Position numbers and translations under genes: made by a program. Positions 23,234 to 34,612 of a DNA stretch of 64,000 nt are shown here, one piece after another (positions within the stretch are counted from its first letter, which is position 1; each line of letters begins with the position of its first letter). Under the pieces are notes generated by a model that saw nothing but the letters and a program-made list of their open reading frames with translations, searched no databases and had not been told where the DNA came from. The DNA comes from Luscinia megarhynchos (lineage: Eukaryota; Chordata; Aves; Passeriformes; Turdidae): NCBI GenBank assembly GCA_034336665.1, contig JAPFBE010000002.1, positions 82,156,905-82,220,904 on the forward strand. The letters are read 5' to 3'.

Positions 23234-25458
23234 CCATCCTTGAATGGAATTTCCAATAGTCCTTAAAATTGTCCCACCTTGGAACTTCAGTTTGCTGACC
23301 CAAAAGGAGTACTCTTACAAACTGTAATAATACAGCAGTATCTAAAGTCCAAGGCCACCATTGTTAACTTATCTGTTTGAAAAGAATTTGTTCAGAAGTT
23401 TTTTCTTTTCATAATGAATGTCAGAAAAAAAATATTTTAATCATGAGTATTTAAATAAATGCTTTGATAAGGGCATACTGGAGAGTGGTGGTGTAATATA
23501 GGTATTCATGTGCTATGAATTACAAAATTTTATGTAGCATCTAGATGGAAAAGACAGTAGACATTAGACTTTCTGCACATTTAAAAGATCCCTCTTTTAA
23601 CTCCAAACTCCAAGTGACTCAGCTCTACAATTTTCTTCAGCATTTCCATCAAACTGTACTTACATACTATCCAGTAGATTAGAATGGAATTGAATCTAAA
23701 ATTGTTGATAGTATCTTTTATCACAGAAAAATCTTTGTCTTATAAGCTGTAATATATAGCTTTAATAAGTTTATGTGACTCTACCTTGTTTAAACTACAA
23801 AGTCCTGTGAAATCTTTTTATATGCATATAAGTGATGCATGTAAGTAATGTCTGAGATAACATATTTATACATATTGTCAAATTTTTTGTATAATAGATT
23901 TACTTTTCTGCAGTCTAGAGTCAATTCAAGGGAGTTTAATCTTATGTTTGAAATTTAAATATTTTACGTAAATTTGAAAATGCTAATATTTGGGATCTTT
24001 CTATATGACTTTTCTTAAAAACTTGTATCTGGTGGACTTTTATTAAGATTTGGTTTGGCTACAGAGAGAGGTATCTGTATGGACCTCAGTGTAGTTTGGC
24101 TTAATGGATCCAATGATGCTTTCTCAGGCTTGTCTTTTCATTTTGAAATAGGCTGTCAACCATGTCAAATAGTTGTTCAGAATATGTAGTACTCATTTTA
24201 CTCTTTCTCTGCAATATCTTTGAAGTGCTTGGTCTTCATTTCCATGAAATCCTCGATACAATTTGTGTTAAAATGAAATGTATTGTTATTAAACTATAAA
24301 TAGCAAGAGCATGTACATATATATTTTTTCAAGTATAAATACACCAAATACCATAATAAAGATCACTGTCAAAATGATTTTAATGAGGCCCTCAAAGGAT
24401 AGGAAATGCTAGAAACAGAAGTACTTGATGAGCAGTGCTTGGCTTACCTGGTGCTTATTAAGTACACAATTAGGGGTGTTCCAAAAAAAGAAGTCTGTGC
24501 ATATAGGACCTCTTTTTCTTCTAATTTCGGTTTTGGAGGGCATAGAGTGAGAGACTTGAAGAACAGAAAAGGAGATCTCAAGTTAAATATCAAAAAGGTA
24601 GAAAACTAATCCCTGTCTTTTTCAACATTCTTATGTGAAGAAGGTATAATTTCCTGAATGGTAGAAATGACACTAAATTACTGCCCTTCCCAACAGGAAT
24701 TTTTTAATATAAGAAACAGTGACATTTGAAGATCTGTAACAACATTGAAATAAGATAAATAGTACCTGTACTATTTTGTTCTCAAACAACATAAATGTAC
24801 AGAAAATAGATTTTGTGTGATTCTACTGACTTATTTTGATTGTTAGTTTCATTCTGATTCTTGAAGGATGGGCACTTCAGTGGGCAGAGCCCACTCTGCT
24901 CATGCTCCTTCATTCCATTCCCTTCAGCCTTCTCATGTTAGGTCTCCTCACTTCCTCATTTCTTCTCAGATGAATGATGGCATTTTGGAAAAGGAGGAAG
25001 TACCTAAAAAGAGATGTTAGTAGGAAGTCCACATTATAGGGTCAATACACTACTCTAGGCCACATATTAAATACAGGAAACAACTGTTTATTGGCTAAAG
25101 GGTCTCTTGGAATGTGTTAGAAGGGTCAGGAAATAAAGGCATTTCTGTTTTATTCTGTCCCATTAATTTTTTGAAATAAAAGAGTATTTTAAATCAACAG
25201 CACATTAAATTTTGATGAAAATTCCAGATGTTTGGAAAAAATATGTATTTGCACAAACCCCATTTCATTATAGCTGAATTTTCTGCTAGCAGCAATTATG
25301 AAGTATTTGCCTTTAAAAGTATTCTTTGACTTTATTTTCCCTATGAAACACTTTATGTGCATGAGTTTCTGCAGAGTAGTCTTTATTCCTTACTCCAAAA
25401 TAAAATTTAGAAATTAATTTAAAATACGTGTCTTTTGTCAGCAGTTATAAGACAATCT

Positions 25459-25473
25459 AAAAAAAAAAAAAAA
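25459..25473. repeat. A15 run
   Basis: A homopolymer run of 15 A followed by further A-rich sequence. No recognisable retroposed sequence lies directly upstream. Confidence 0.7.
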
Positions 25474-27189
25474 GACGAAAAAAGAGTGTATGCCCTAACT
25501 TCCATTTTAAATATCTGAGAATGAAGACTTAGAAAATGAATGTCAAATGTTCAGAACTTAGTTGCAGCTACAGGAGCATTTTGACTGTGATGTCCCTTCA
25601 TAAAGCACCCAAAAAAAGGGTAATGTACTTGAAATATGCGATAAAATATTGGTCTTGTACCAGTACTACTCCATTGCCAGCATGGACTCTGTACTGTTAA
25701 GTGGTGCATATTATACTGATCAGAATGCCTTGAACTTTTGGGACAAGATGACTCTTTCTTGGAGCAGATAAAAGAATTTGGTTTTTTTTATTTTTATTGA
25801 ATGAATCTAAAGGCATATTTTCTGGCACTCCAAACATGAATTCTCTGTAATATAGGTAAGGTGGTTACCAAGCATTACGTTTTCATTTTATTATAGCAAG
25901 ACAACCACAAATATCTGCCAGTTTCTACTTCAGCATCTCAAAAGTTGCCAGCTTTGACAGACATAGGGTCTATTACTTTCATCACAAATTGTTATACATT
26001 GGTCAAATACAATGCTTTCATAATGCACAGTATGCTATGGACAGAAAAACCGGTATTAAAAACTATTTTGGATAGTAGGGTTTCACATGAGTTTTGCAAA
26101 CAGATTTATTAGCAGATATTGTCACGATTTAAAAAAAAAAAGAAAAAATTAACAAGGGTGGTAGTGGGGAGTTGCATATATATCTTTTTAAGGGGGCCAG
26201 GAGATGAATTTGTTCCCATTTCTTTTTTTTTTCTTTTAAAATCTGTGTTGTAGCTTCCATCTTTTTGGCCAAAGAAGCCTGGATGGCTTCTTCCTTCTGA
26301 GCACATCAACACACTTGAATAAGCTGGAAAGAAGCTTATTCCCACATCATCTGAGATTCAAATTGCTTTCAGTGGAAGAGCTTTCATAGTGGACCTCATG
26401 TTATGTTGGTTTATTTGGAGATTTTGTAATTAGTGCTAAGATATTAACAGCTGTGGATAGAAAATGAGATATTATAAAGAGAATATTTTTAATTGTTATT
26501 TTTAAATTTGACAGTGATAAAATTTTCTGTTATGTAATGTCATCCTCTGGCAAAAACATTGAAAGAAAAGTGCTTTTTAGTCAGGGATGCTTATTTTCTG
26601 TACATTTCATGGTATTCACAGAGCATGCTGTGTTGCAAAATCTCACTCTGTTCTGTTAGATGACTGATTCTGCTTCTTGCTCTTTGATAGCTGATACTTG
26701 TGTACCAGTACACAGGCTCCTAAAATAGTGGGTTTTCCTGGAAGTAGATGGGTTTGGAGCACCCTAATAAGTGATTGATTTTCCTCGGCTCTATCATGGC
26801 TGATTCAGAGCAATAAACTTTTAAAAGATGCTGAAGGCATTTCATTTTGAAATGCAGTGCTTATATATAATGCAGCCATTCCTTTTAGTAATTGCTCAAG
26901 TTTGCACGGTAAATCATTGCCTTGATGCTGCATGTACGGTCCCTGACAGAGTGGTTACGTATAGAATGTATACTGTTTGCTTCAGTCATGATTTGATACT
27001 ACATTTAAATGTTTGCACGAAAAACCTGTTATCTCAGATACAGTATAGCTTTTCAGATATGAAACAAAAGAGCTATTGTTACAGTCTCAGTGCTACATGT
27101 TGTTTATTATACGCAGAATTTTTTTAGAGTGGTCTTTCCGTCCTTCAGAATTGCCTTTACGTTAAAAAAAACTAAGAATTCTACATACA

Positions 27190-27705
27190 TGGTCACGGAT
27201 ATTAGTCATTTTTACAGGGGAGGGAAGGAGGAGGGGAAGATGCAGAAATCCTCCTCCTCTTAGACAGTAGTAACAGTGTGAGGATGCCTTGTCCTCCTTT
27301 TTTTTACTTCTGAGATTTTATTGCTGGCAGCCAGATGTGCTGAAACTCCTGACGACAGCATCTATTCACTGCGTGTTTTTAATAGGCTTAGAGAAATATG
27401 AGTAGAGTACATGAAAGCAGCTCAGCTTCACACTTCGGCTGGGAATGCCCAAAAAGCTTTCTGCTGTTTAGAATTCTTGCTACAGTCAGGAGAAAGCTGC
27501 TCGGGTGCTAAATCTTCTACGACTGAATTAGAAGAATAATGACTGTACAATTAACTATCAGCCCCTGCTCATTTAGGCACAGCTTTTACAGAGATCAGGA
27601 GAAATATGGAACTTGATTGGCATATTTGTATTTGATGGTGTGTACAAAATAGATGACTTTTAAGACAGGTGGTGAAGAAAAATAGAAGGGAAAGAAAGGG
27701 AGAAA
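27190..27705 (+). promoter_or_regulatory. RIMS2: Presumed promoter and 5'UTR of RIM2-beta
   Basis: This stretch precedes the beta start codon and is inferred to hold its transcription start. It begins with a purine-rich G tract (about 27217-27240) followed by a CTCC-rich stretch. It has scattered CpGs (for example around 27350, 27440 and 27500) that are rarer in nearby intron. No clear TATA box or CpG island is visible and the start site cannot be placed. Near its end are three short upstream ORFs at 27606-27635, 27635-27652 and 27653-27685. The sequence is free of recognisable transposon fragments, which fits a constrained element but does not prove it. Confidence 0.5.
27606..27685 (+). promoter_or_regulatory. 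Three back-to-back upstream ORFs before the RIM2-beta start
   Basis: The first uORF (27606-27635, ten codons including its TGA) overlaps the second by one base, TGATG at 27633-27637. The second (27635-27652, six codons) ends in TAG at 27650-27652, and the third starts at once with ATG at 27653 and ends in TAG at 27683-27685. The main ATG follows 20 bases later at 27706. If the transcript starts upstream of 27606, scanning ribosomes would meet all three, which would be expected to lower beta translation. Whether they lie in the mRNA is not known from the sequence. Confidence 0.45.
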
Positions 27706-27827
27706 ATGCAATTTGAAACACTGCGCCAGGTCTGCAATTCTGTTTTATCTCATTTTCATGGGGTTTTCTCATCCCCTCCAAATATTTTACAAAATGATCT
27801 TTTTGGACAAACGTTGAACAACACTAG
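27706..27827 (+). CDS. RIMS2: RIM2-beta alternative first coding exon
   Basis: Forty codons plus two bases, starting at ATG 27706 with A at position -3 and an in-frame TGA upstream at 27673-27675. The peptide begins MQFETLRQVCNSVLSHFHGV and continues through FSSPPNILQN to FGQTLNNT. I recognise it as the unique N-terminus of the human and rodent short RIM2 isoform, with only conservative differences. That isoform lacks the Rab3- and Munc13-binding region and keeps the PDZ and C2 domains encoded downstream. The exon ends AG before a near-ideal donor (ACTAG|GTAAGT), the same split-codon phase as the alpha exon, so both join the same next exon. An in-frame stop (TAA) lies directly across the donor. 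It lies 21 kb downstream of the alpha exon and is too short to be found by an ORF-length cutoff. Recognition is from memory, not from an alignment. Confidence 0.92.
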
Positions 27828-27833
27828 GTAAGT
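27828..27833 (+). promoter_or_regulatory. RIMS2: Splice donor of the RIM2-beta first exon
   Basis: TAG|GTAAGT matches the full six-base intron consensus and is among the strongest donors in the window. It leaves two bases (AG) of a split codon. Confidence 0.92.
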
Positions 27834-30800
27834 AGAAATGAAATATTTTTGCTTTATCATTTCTATTTTTATGCTGATGGCAATTGATCTGCATGCATTT
27901 CAGTGGAGTACTTTTATAAATGCACTCCTAGATATTAGTATTTTTATGGTAGCAGTGAGTCTGTTAGTGTTTTTATGTTTTATGTAAGGATTTACATGAG
28001 AACTCCATCTGCAGAAATAAAGCCAGCAAAGATAGAATAAAATATTTAAGATGGTTATGTATCTTTCAAGTACATTAGCTGCCATTAGAAGCTCGCATTA
28101 TTAGCTTTAATCCTTAAAGCATATGAAATATTCATAAACAAATTTGTCAGAGAAAATGATTTCTGTGTGGATATGGCAGTGGAAAGATTAAATGCTCAGA
28201 GATGTGTCTGTTTAACCATACATAATTTATTGGAAGATGCAAATTAGTAGTCCTGCATACCTTTTGCAGAATAGAAAACAGTTCCTTATTTTTAGAAGAT
28301 TTAGATCCTGTGTGTGATGGTTTTCAGTGATGTTCTTAACTGGCCAAATTATAGCTGATTAGTGGATGCTTTGCAGCAGGTCAGTCAGCTCTGTAGAGTA
28401 CCCTTTTGTGAATAGCTGTTGTTTTGTGGGAAATCGAAATGAAGTTGTTGTTTATTGGTGCGAGACAGTTTTTGAATTGGTTTTTTAGGATTTTTGGAGG
28501 GGGTAAAATGAATTAATAATGCCCCATTTCTGTATCATTATTCAGTAAACATATTATAGTACCAATGTTTAGAACTTTTTCATATTGCTATTAAATATAT
28601 AAATATTAATAATTTTATCTAAGACAGTGGAAGTGCAGGTCAGGAAGAAAAAGACTCCTATAGTTTTTTATAAAAATAGTGCACTGATGGAAACATTCTG
28701 GAAAGAGGGTGGAAGTAATAGGCAGAGACTATACCCAGCATTTTAATCTTCTTCTCTGTCTCTGTGGAAGAAATCTCTTTTAAATGGGGTATTATTTCTT
28801 AAATACAGGAATATTTGCACATTATACTTCAGAAAATTGTCATAATTTTCTTGTAAGGATTCTCTCCCTTACTGCTGATAATTCCTTTTAAAATATTTTA
28901 ATATTTATTTAATGTTGCTGTTCTCAAGTTTTGCAATCTTGGTTATGCATTTCTAATTAGATATGTAAAATTATGTCGGTAGTTTTAGCAGTCATAATCA
29001 CTGCTATGAATGAATGAAGGAATTTTTAGATTTATATGAAATCTGTATTCAGTGAGATTTTTCTTGTATCTCTTTGGTATACTGTGAAATATTTGAAGCT
29101 CTACAAAATGGAGCAATAATTTACGTATTATCAGCTGTGATTGTAAAACTGCATATTTCCAAGTGCATAGTTTCAGGCCTGCAGCAACCAGCAAAGCCCT
29201 TAGCAACTGTTCTAATCAGTTACCATCCCAGTCCTGATTCCCTGGATCTGCTTTTGCAGATCACAGTACATGCTTTTTGTAGATCAAGGAGCATGTTTGC
29301 TTTTTCTTTTTTTTTTACAAATACATGTGCATGGTGCTTTTTGGTGCTTGTTTTGCTTGTGAGACTTGGGCAAAAGCTGCATATAGTATCAAGTCAAAAG
29401 ACAGAGTTATTTTTATTCATTTGCTGTGCCTTAGATTAGGAGTATATTTATTCCAGAAGACTGGCAAACAAGAAAGGGTTAGGAAATGGAGCCTCTTATG
29501 GGCTGTTTTACTTAGGACGAGAATATTTCTGTATTTATAAGGATCAATGTTATGTTTTTCTAGGTATCAATGCTTTTGGCCTCAAGGAAATATTGTGCAA
29601 TTTTTAAACAATATGCAGCAGAAATTGTGAGGCACTAATTCATGCTTTCTCTGTCTTCTGTTAGAAAAGTTAGGTGAAAGTATTTTAAGGTTTTTGAGTA
29701 AAAAGATTCCCTCTTCTGAATAACTATTCATATTTTAGATCTGATCTTGATAAAATGTCTTCAAAGAAGTCATCTGTTAGTCACTAAAAAATCTCACTGA
29801 CATTTATTTCAGAGGGTAGTCCTTTGATTGTCCTACTGATGTAAAAACTGTTCTATTTTTTTTAACTTTAATGAATGCAGTATATCATTTAGGTAGATTT
29901 TTCATTTAAAGCTTTGCTCGATAAATGTAAGACACTTGCTAAAAACTAATTGTTCATGCATTAAGAGTTTATGCTTCAGAACTGTGGTGTACCTCCAGCA
30001 TGTAAGAGTCTGCTTTGATGAGGTGTAATGTGGTCTGTCTCTTTAGTCTTCAAAGCTAAATATTTTGTCCTTTGATGATCCTTTCTTCTTTGAATATGGT
30101 TTTTTCTGTTTTCACATCTAAAAAGTACAAGTCAGAGTCCAGAAAGATAACAGCTGACATTACACACAGAGTGATTAACTGCTCCTGCCACAAAGTAATA
30201 AATAATCTGAAGAAAACAGGTTAATGCATACAAATTGTAGAGTAGATAATGAAGTGTAATGAAGTCATAGGTAAAGAGGTAGTACACAGATAATTTTAAT
30301 TGAATACTCATTCCTCCTAAGTTTAATACCATCTGTTCTTGGAGTTCTCTTGTTCTTCAGCTCTTCAGAAAGTTTAGATATGCTGAGATTTTGTGGAAGG
30401 AAATATAGAGGTCTTGGGCTTTGCTTTCTGATGCTATGCTAAACATTGATAGGAATATACATTAAACTGTTTATCATTTCCCATAAAAATTTTACATGAA
30501 TTGGGTTTTTATTTGTATAGTTTTGGCTTTGCAGTAGCTGATGTGAGAGGACCCAAATGATATTGAGCTCCTCGGGAGTTAGATTGATTTTAGCACTTGA
30601 ATGGGTTTAGTTATCCCCTCCCAGCAGCTTCTAATGGAGGATATTGCTGCTGAGTTCTCTTTTGCCAGCTACAGGGCAGCACTTCCCTGTAAGATGCTAT
30701 TGTGAGTGTAAAAGAGAGAGCTGGTTTGCTGGGCCTCCCTCCTGTTCCTGCACAGCTCTGACACTACCAACTCCAGCCAGCTGAAGCAGTAAGAGCTATC

Positions 30801-33800
30801 ATTTTACCTTCAAATTGTGCTTCACTTGTGTTGGGGATTGTGGTGCTATCTCCTGGGTTATAAGTTATTTTTTATTGAAAAATTTTTAGAATTACCTCAC
30901 GTTGGGAAACCATAAGAATTGTTTTGAATTTTGAGCATTTGTCAAATATCTAGTTTACAGAATAAATTCTTCATGTATCCAGAAAAGAAATCAAGAGATC
31001 TTTTATGAAAACACACTATATGCTTACATTATATTCAAATTTTACAGCAACATCTAAAGGAGGTTTGCTTTCTTTGCAGTCTAAAATTTGTCTGATTACT
31101 TTCAGTGACATACTAATTGTTCAAATGACAAAAGACAATGAAATAAACTTCTAAAATATATTTTCAACCTTTAGTAATTAAGTAACCTGGATTTTTAGAC
31201 TGCCAGTCTTCCTTTAGAGTTTAGTGTACAAATGCTGTGCTGTTGGATGCTCTATTTGTAGCAGCATGCTTCGAGAAGTCACAAATGCTTTGGGCAGTAT
31301 TCAGATTAACACTGCATAATGGGGAGCATCTTTTGTGACTAAAATTGAAACAAAGAGTACAGAGGACTATCAATCCAATTTTGGTATTGCAGTTTATATT
31401 AGAAGCTTTTCTCAGAAAATGGAAAGTGATCAATTTACCTAAACTTGGCTTCTCACATAACATATTATTAGGATTTTTTTACTGTTCTGTGAAAGTGAGT
31501 TTACTGTTTAGCTTGGCCACACAGGGGCATAAGATAACTAATATATTGAGCCTACAACCAGTACAAAGATTGTTCACCAAATTCTGTGTACAATAGAGAC
31601 TTAGGAATTTGTCTCATTTTGAAATTAGACACCTAGTTTAAAAAAACAAATTTTATTTTTTCATTAAATCAAACTCCAGTGTTTTTGAAGACTTTTAAGA
31701 GTTTTCACTTTTGAAATCCCTTGAATCCCTTTTGAAATCCCCATCTTTTAATGTAAATACATTGATTTTTTTTAAAAGATTACTAAAATGCCGAAATAAA
31801 TTAGCTAGTTGGCAAAGCTAGACATTTCCACTGAAAGTATCATTTTAGCAGAAACATGTTTCCTTTTAATTATTTGATTTTCTGTTTTGTTTTCTCAATA
31901 TATCTAGTAGCTATTTACCAAAGTTCCATTTTATAATGAAGCCATCAAATGATGTCAAGAATTACTGTCACAGACAGTTGCTATTTTTTATGGTGTTAAT
32001 AATAATTACTTTGACATTGAAGGAAAAAGACCATTTTCTCTTCCTTATTGGGGAAAAAAAAGTCAGAATATTTCTTGGAATAGACTTGAGGTTTTTTTCC
32101 CTGACTATATTGGTTCAACATAGCAAGAGGTTTTCTAATATTCTAAGAGAATGTTGCATTTTCAAATATTACTAGTCTAAGAGCCAAGAAGAAAACCAAC
32201 AAAATGGTCTTAGAACTGACAGTATATTGTGCTTATTCTGTGATGAAATACTGCTGAATACTGTTAATTGAAACTGCCTCTCCTCCCTTTTCAAAACTGG
32301 CTTGTCTATATTTAACAATTTAGTTTGTTGGGATTTTCACATCTGCTCCTTTTTACCTCCATACCAGATTCATAGAATCCTGTTTTATGTATATTCCTCA
32401 AATTTGTAGCTGATGTGCTTTCTCAAATAATTAATACACAGTGTTGGTAAATGCATTTATTTGTATTCCTACCCTGTATTTTTTCCCTCATGTATTAAAG
32501 ACATTTAAAGCTATTTCCTCCCCTTGTTCTTAATTGTGTCTTGCCTCAGACACAAAATTTGAAAACAAAACTGATTCCAGTCCTAGATCTCTGTATTACT
32601 GTAGGAAAGTTGTCCATGTCAAATAATCCTCTAACTTATTTTCTTCCTAGAATTAGAAAAATAGGCCATATTCAGGTGAATCCCTATGTGCAAATATATC
32701 TATATATATGTGAACTTCTCTAAACACAAGGGGAAGATGGCAGCTGGGTCAGCAAGTTGTATAGAAAAGGCAGAGAGAAACTCGAACAGATGTGTTTGGT
32801 GTTTTCTGCACCTTTGCCAAATGTTCCTCACAGAGGACTTTGAGCTGCAACTATCTAACTCCATTTATCCTTTGGCCCTTGATTAGCTGCTTTGGGACAA
32901 GTAGCATGATTTTCTCATCATCTTCTCATGCTTCTTTTTCCTTTGGAGGAAGCAACTGAACATACCAACTTGCCCCAAAGCTATTTCTTTCTCAGAGGAA
33001 GTTCTATATTCCATCCTATCTTGGCTGTTGGGTTTTGGGTTTGTTTTTAAGTCCCTATTTCTAGGAAAAAACATCCCTGTAACATTCTGTTACAGATATT
33101 TTCAGAGAGAAAAAATTAAGAGATTTCCTTATAGAATAATTTCTTTTCCCATCTCTTCCAGCTCTGGAGAGAGATACCTTCTGTTACTTCCACCTCAGTT
33201 GCAACAGATTTAATAAGGTGGCATATGCTTCCTCCATGAATCTCACAGAGCTGTGGATATTTGCAACCATAACAGGTTTCTCTCTATTCTCATTGTGCAT
33301 CAACTGCTGTTATTGAATGATGGCAATAAAATCCTAGCTGGCATATGATCCTAACCTCCCACCAGGAAGAAAAAAGAGGATGGATCAGAGGTGGATAATT
33401 TGTCTCAATTCAGCTAGTATTTTAAATTCAGAAATTTAAATAATCCTAAATTTAGAAATTATTAAATATGCTTTAAAACTTGATTTTTTTTTCTCACCTG
33501 GGTGAGAGCAACAGAAATCGAAGGAATAATTGAGTTCCCAAGTACAACGTTTTGAAGAGAACATGTAAAAATTTCTATTCTTGAATAACTCAGATGATTC
33601 TTGTCATTTCTCAGAACAACCCAATAAGATGTGGGTATTATCTTCTTTTTCTGGAAAAAGAATAAAGAGGTCACGATAATAAAAATTACTATGATTTTGT
33701 ATAGTTGAAACATTTAAGAGATTTGTTAAATGACAAGAGCCCGGTATTTTATGGAAATCACATGTTCCAACATCCAAAAATCAAGGTTGCCGGTCTTGAC

Positions 33801-34102
33801 CCTTGAGTAGATAGTGGGTGTATTTGAGGACAGATTGAGTTGTGGTGGCTGCAGCAATGTACCATTTTGCTCTTCTTCAGGATGCTGTCACTCTGACAAA
33901 ACGGGCAGGAGTGCTAAGCGTCAGCCTGCCTCAGCTGGGAGTTAGTTTTTTGTATTGGTGTGCAGCAAAGTCAATACCTCCGAGCTGGTCAGACTCATAT
34001 GCATAAATATTTCATCTTTCCCAACAGTGTGGTCAAAAGCTCCTAGTGAGAGTCTTCACTGGTCCTTCTCTGCTTATTACCAAGCATATTAAAAAAAAAA
34101 AG
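27834..34102 (+). other. RIMS2: RIMS2 intron after the beta exon, first part
   Basis: No transposon fragment was recognised in this 6.3 kb. The first kilobase contains many homeodomain-type ATTA/TAAT cores and a perfect POU octamer ATGCAAAT at 28237-28244, which would fit a neuronal enhancer next to the beta promoter (inference). A slightly GC-richer stretch lies at 30540-30780. Open frames up to 121 codons (29074-29439) have no recognisable family and overlap frames on the other strand. Confidence 0.7.
28237..28244 (+). promoter_or_regulatory. POU octamer motif
   Basis: An exact ATGCAAAT followed by TAG, set among several ATTA cores about 410 bases downstream of the beta donor. POU-domain factors are expressed in neurons. 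An eight-base motif occurs by chance in a window this size, so its function is only suggested by its position. Confidence 0.25.
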
Positions 34103-34612
34103 TCACAGAATATTCTACGTTGGGATCCACAATAATCATAAAATTCCAACTCCTGGCCCTGCACAGTGTCATTCCCAGGAGCCACATGATGTGCCCAAGA
34201 GCATTATCCAAATGCTCTTTGAGCTCTGTCAGGCTGATGCTGTGGCCACTTCACTGGGGAGCTCTTCCAGTACCCAACCAGCCTCTGGATGAAAAACCTT
34301 TTTCTGATACCCAACCTAAACCTCCCCTGACATAACTCCAGTCCCTTCCCTCAGATCCTGTCACTGGGACCACAGAGCAGGGATCAGTGCCTGCCCCTCC
34401 TCTTCCTCTCATGAGGAAGTTGTAACTGCAATGAGCTCTGCCCTCAATCTCCTCTTCTTGAAGAGACCAAGTGACCTCAGCCTCTCCTCATATGGCTTCA
34501 CCTCAAGGCCCTTCAGCATCTTTGTTACCCTCCTTTGGACGCTAATAGCTTAATCTTTCTTATATATCTTTATATATATCTTTATGTGGGTCCAAAACTG
34601 CACACAATAATG
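34103..34612 (-). mobile_element. CR1 LINE, 3'-end fragment, minus orientation
   Basis: The longest CR1 piece in the window, about 510 bases. Recognisable phrases include CCAACTCCTGGCCCTGCACA, CCTTTTTCTGATACCCAACC, CTCAGCCTCTCCTCATATGG and CCAAAACTGCACACAATAA. This version of the tail differs from the copies at 9.8 and 40.3 kb, so it comes from a different CR1 subfamily that I associate with non-galliform birds. Expanded TTATATATCT units interrupt it near 34558-34583. The plus-strand open frame inside it (34120-34335) is not a gene. Confidence 0.93.

Larger units (their letters stand above)
6592..27189 (+). other. RIMS2: RIMS2 intron between the alpha exon and the beta promoter region
   Basis: About 20.6 kb of AT-rich intron. 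Items named separately are an AT repeat near 8.0 kb, a partial LTR at 8.55 kb, a coding-like relic near 9.5 kb, a CR1 piece at 9.83 kb, a possible cryptic exon at 15.05 kb, hairpins at 16.16 and 23.20 kb and an A-run at 25.46 kb. The remaining open frames, including 136 codons at 21480-21890 and 99 codons at 26828-27127, have no recognisable domain. A rough stop-frequency estimate for this base composition predicts about one frame of that length by chance in a window this size. Confidence 0.85.

Noticed and set aside
27217..27240. Possible G-quadruplex in the purine tract
   Set aside because: Only two runs reach three or four Gs and the others are GG. It is too weak to claim.
27569..27781. 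70-codon minus-strand frame over the beta exon
   Set aside because: It is the complement of the beta 5'UTR and exon. The plus-strand reading is supported by protein recognition and the donor.
34120..34335. 71-codon plus-strand frame
   Set aside because: It lies wholly within the minus-oriented CR1 fragment and is a shadow of the repeat.
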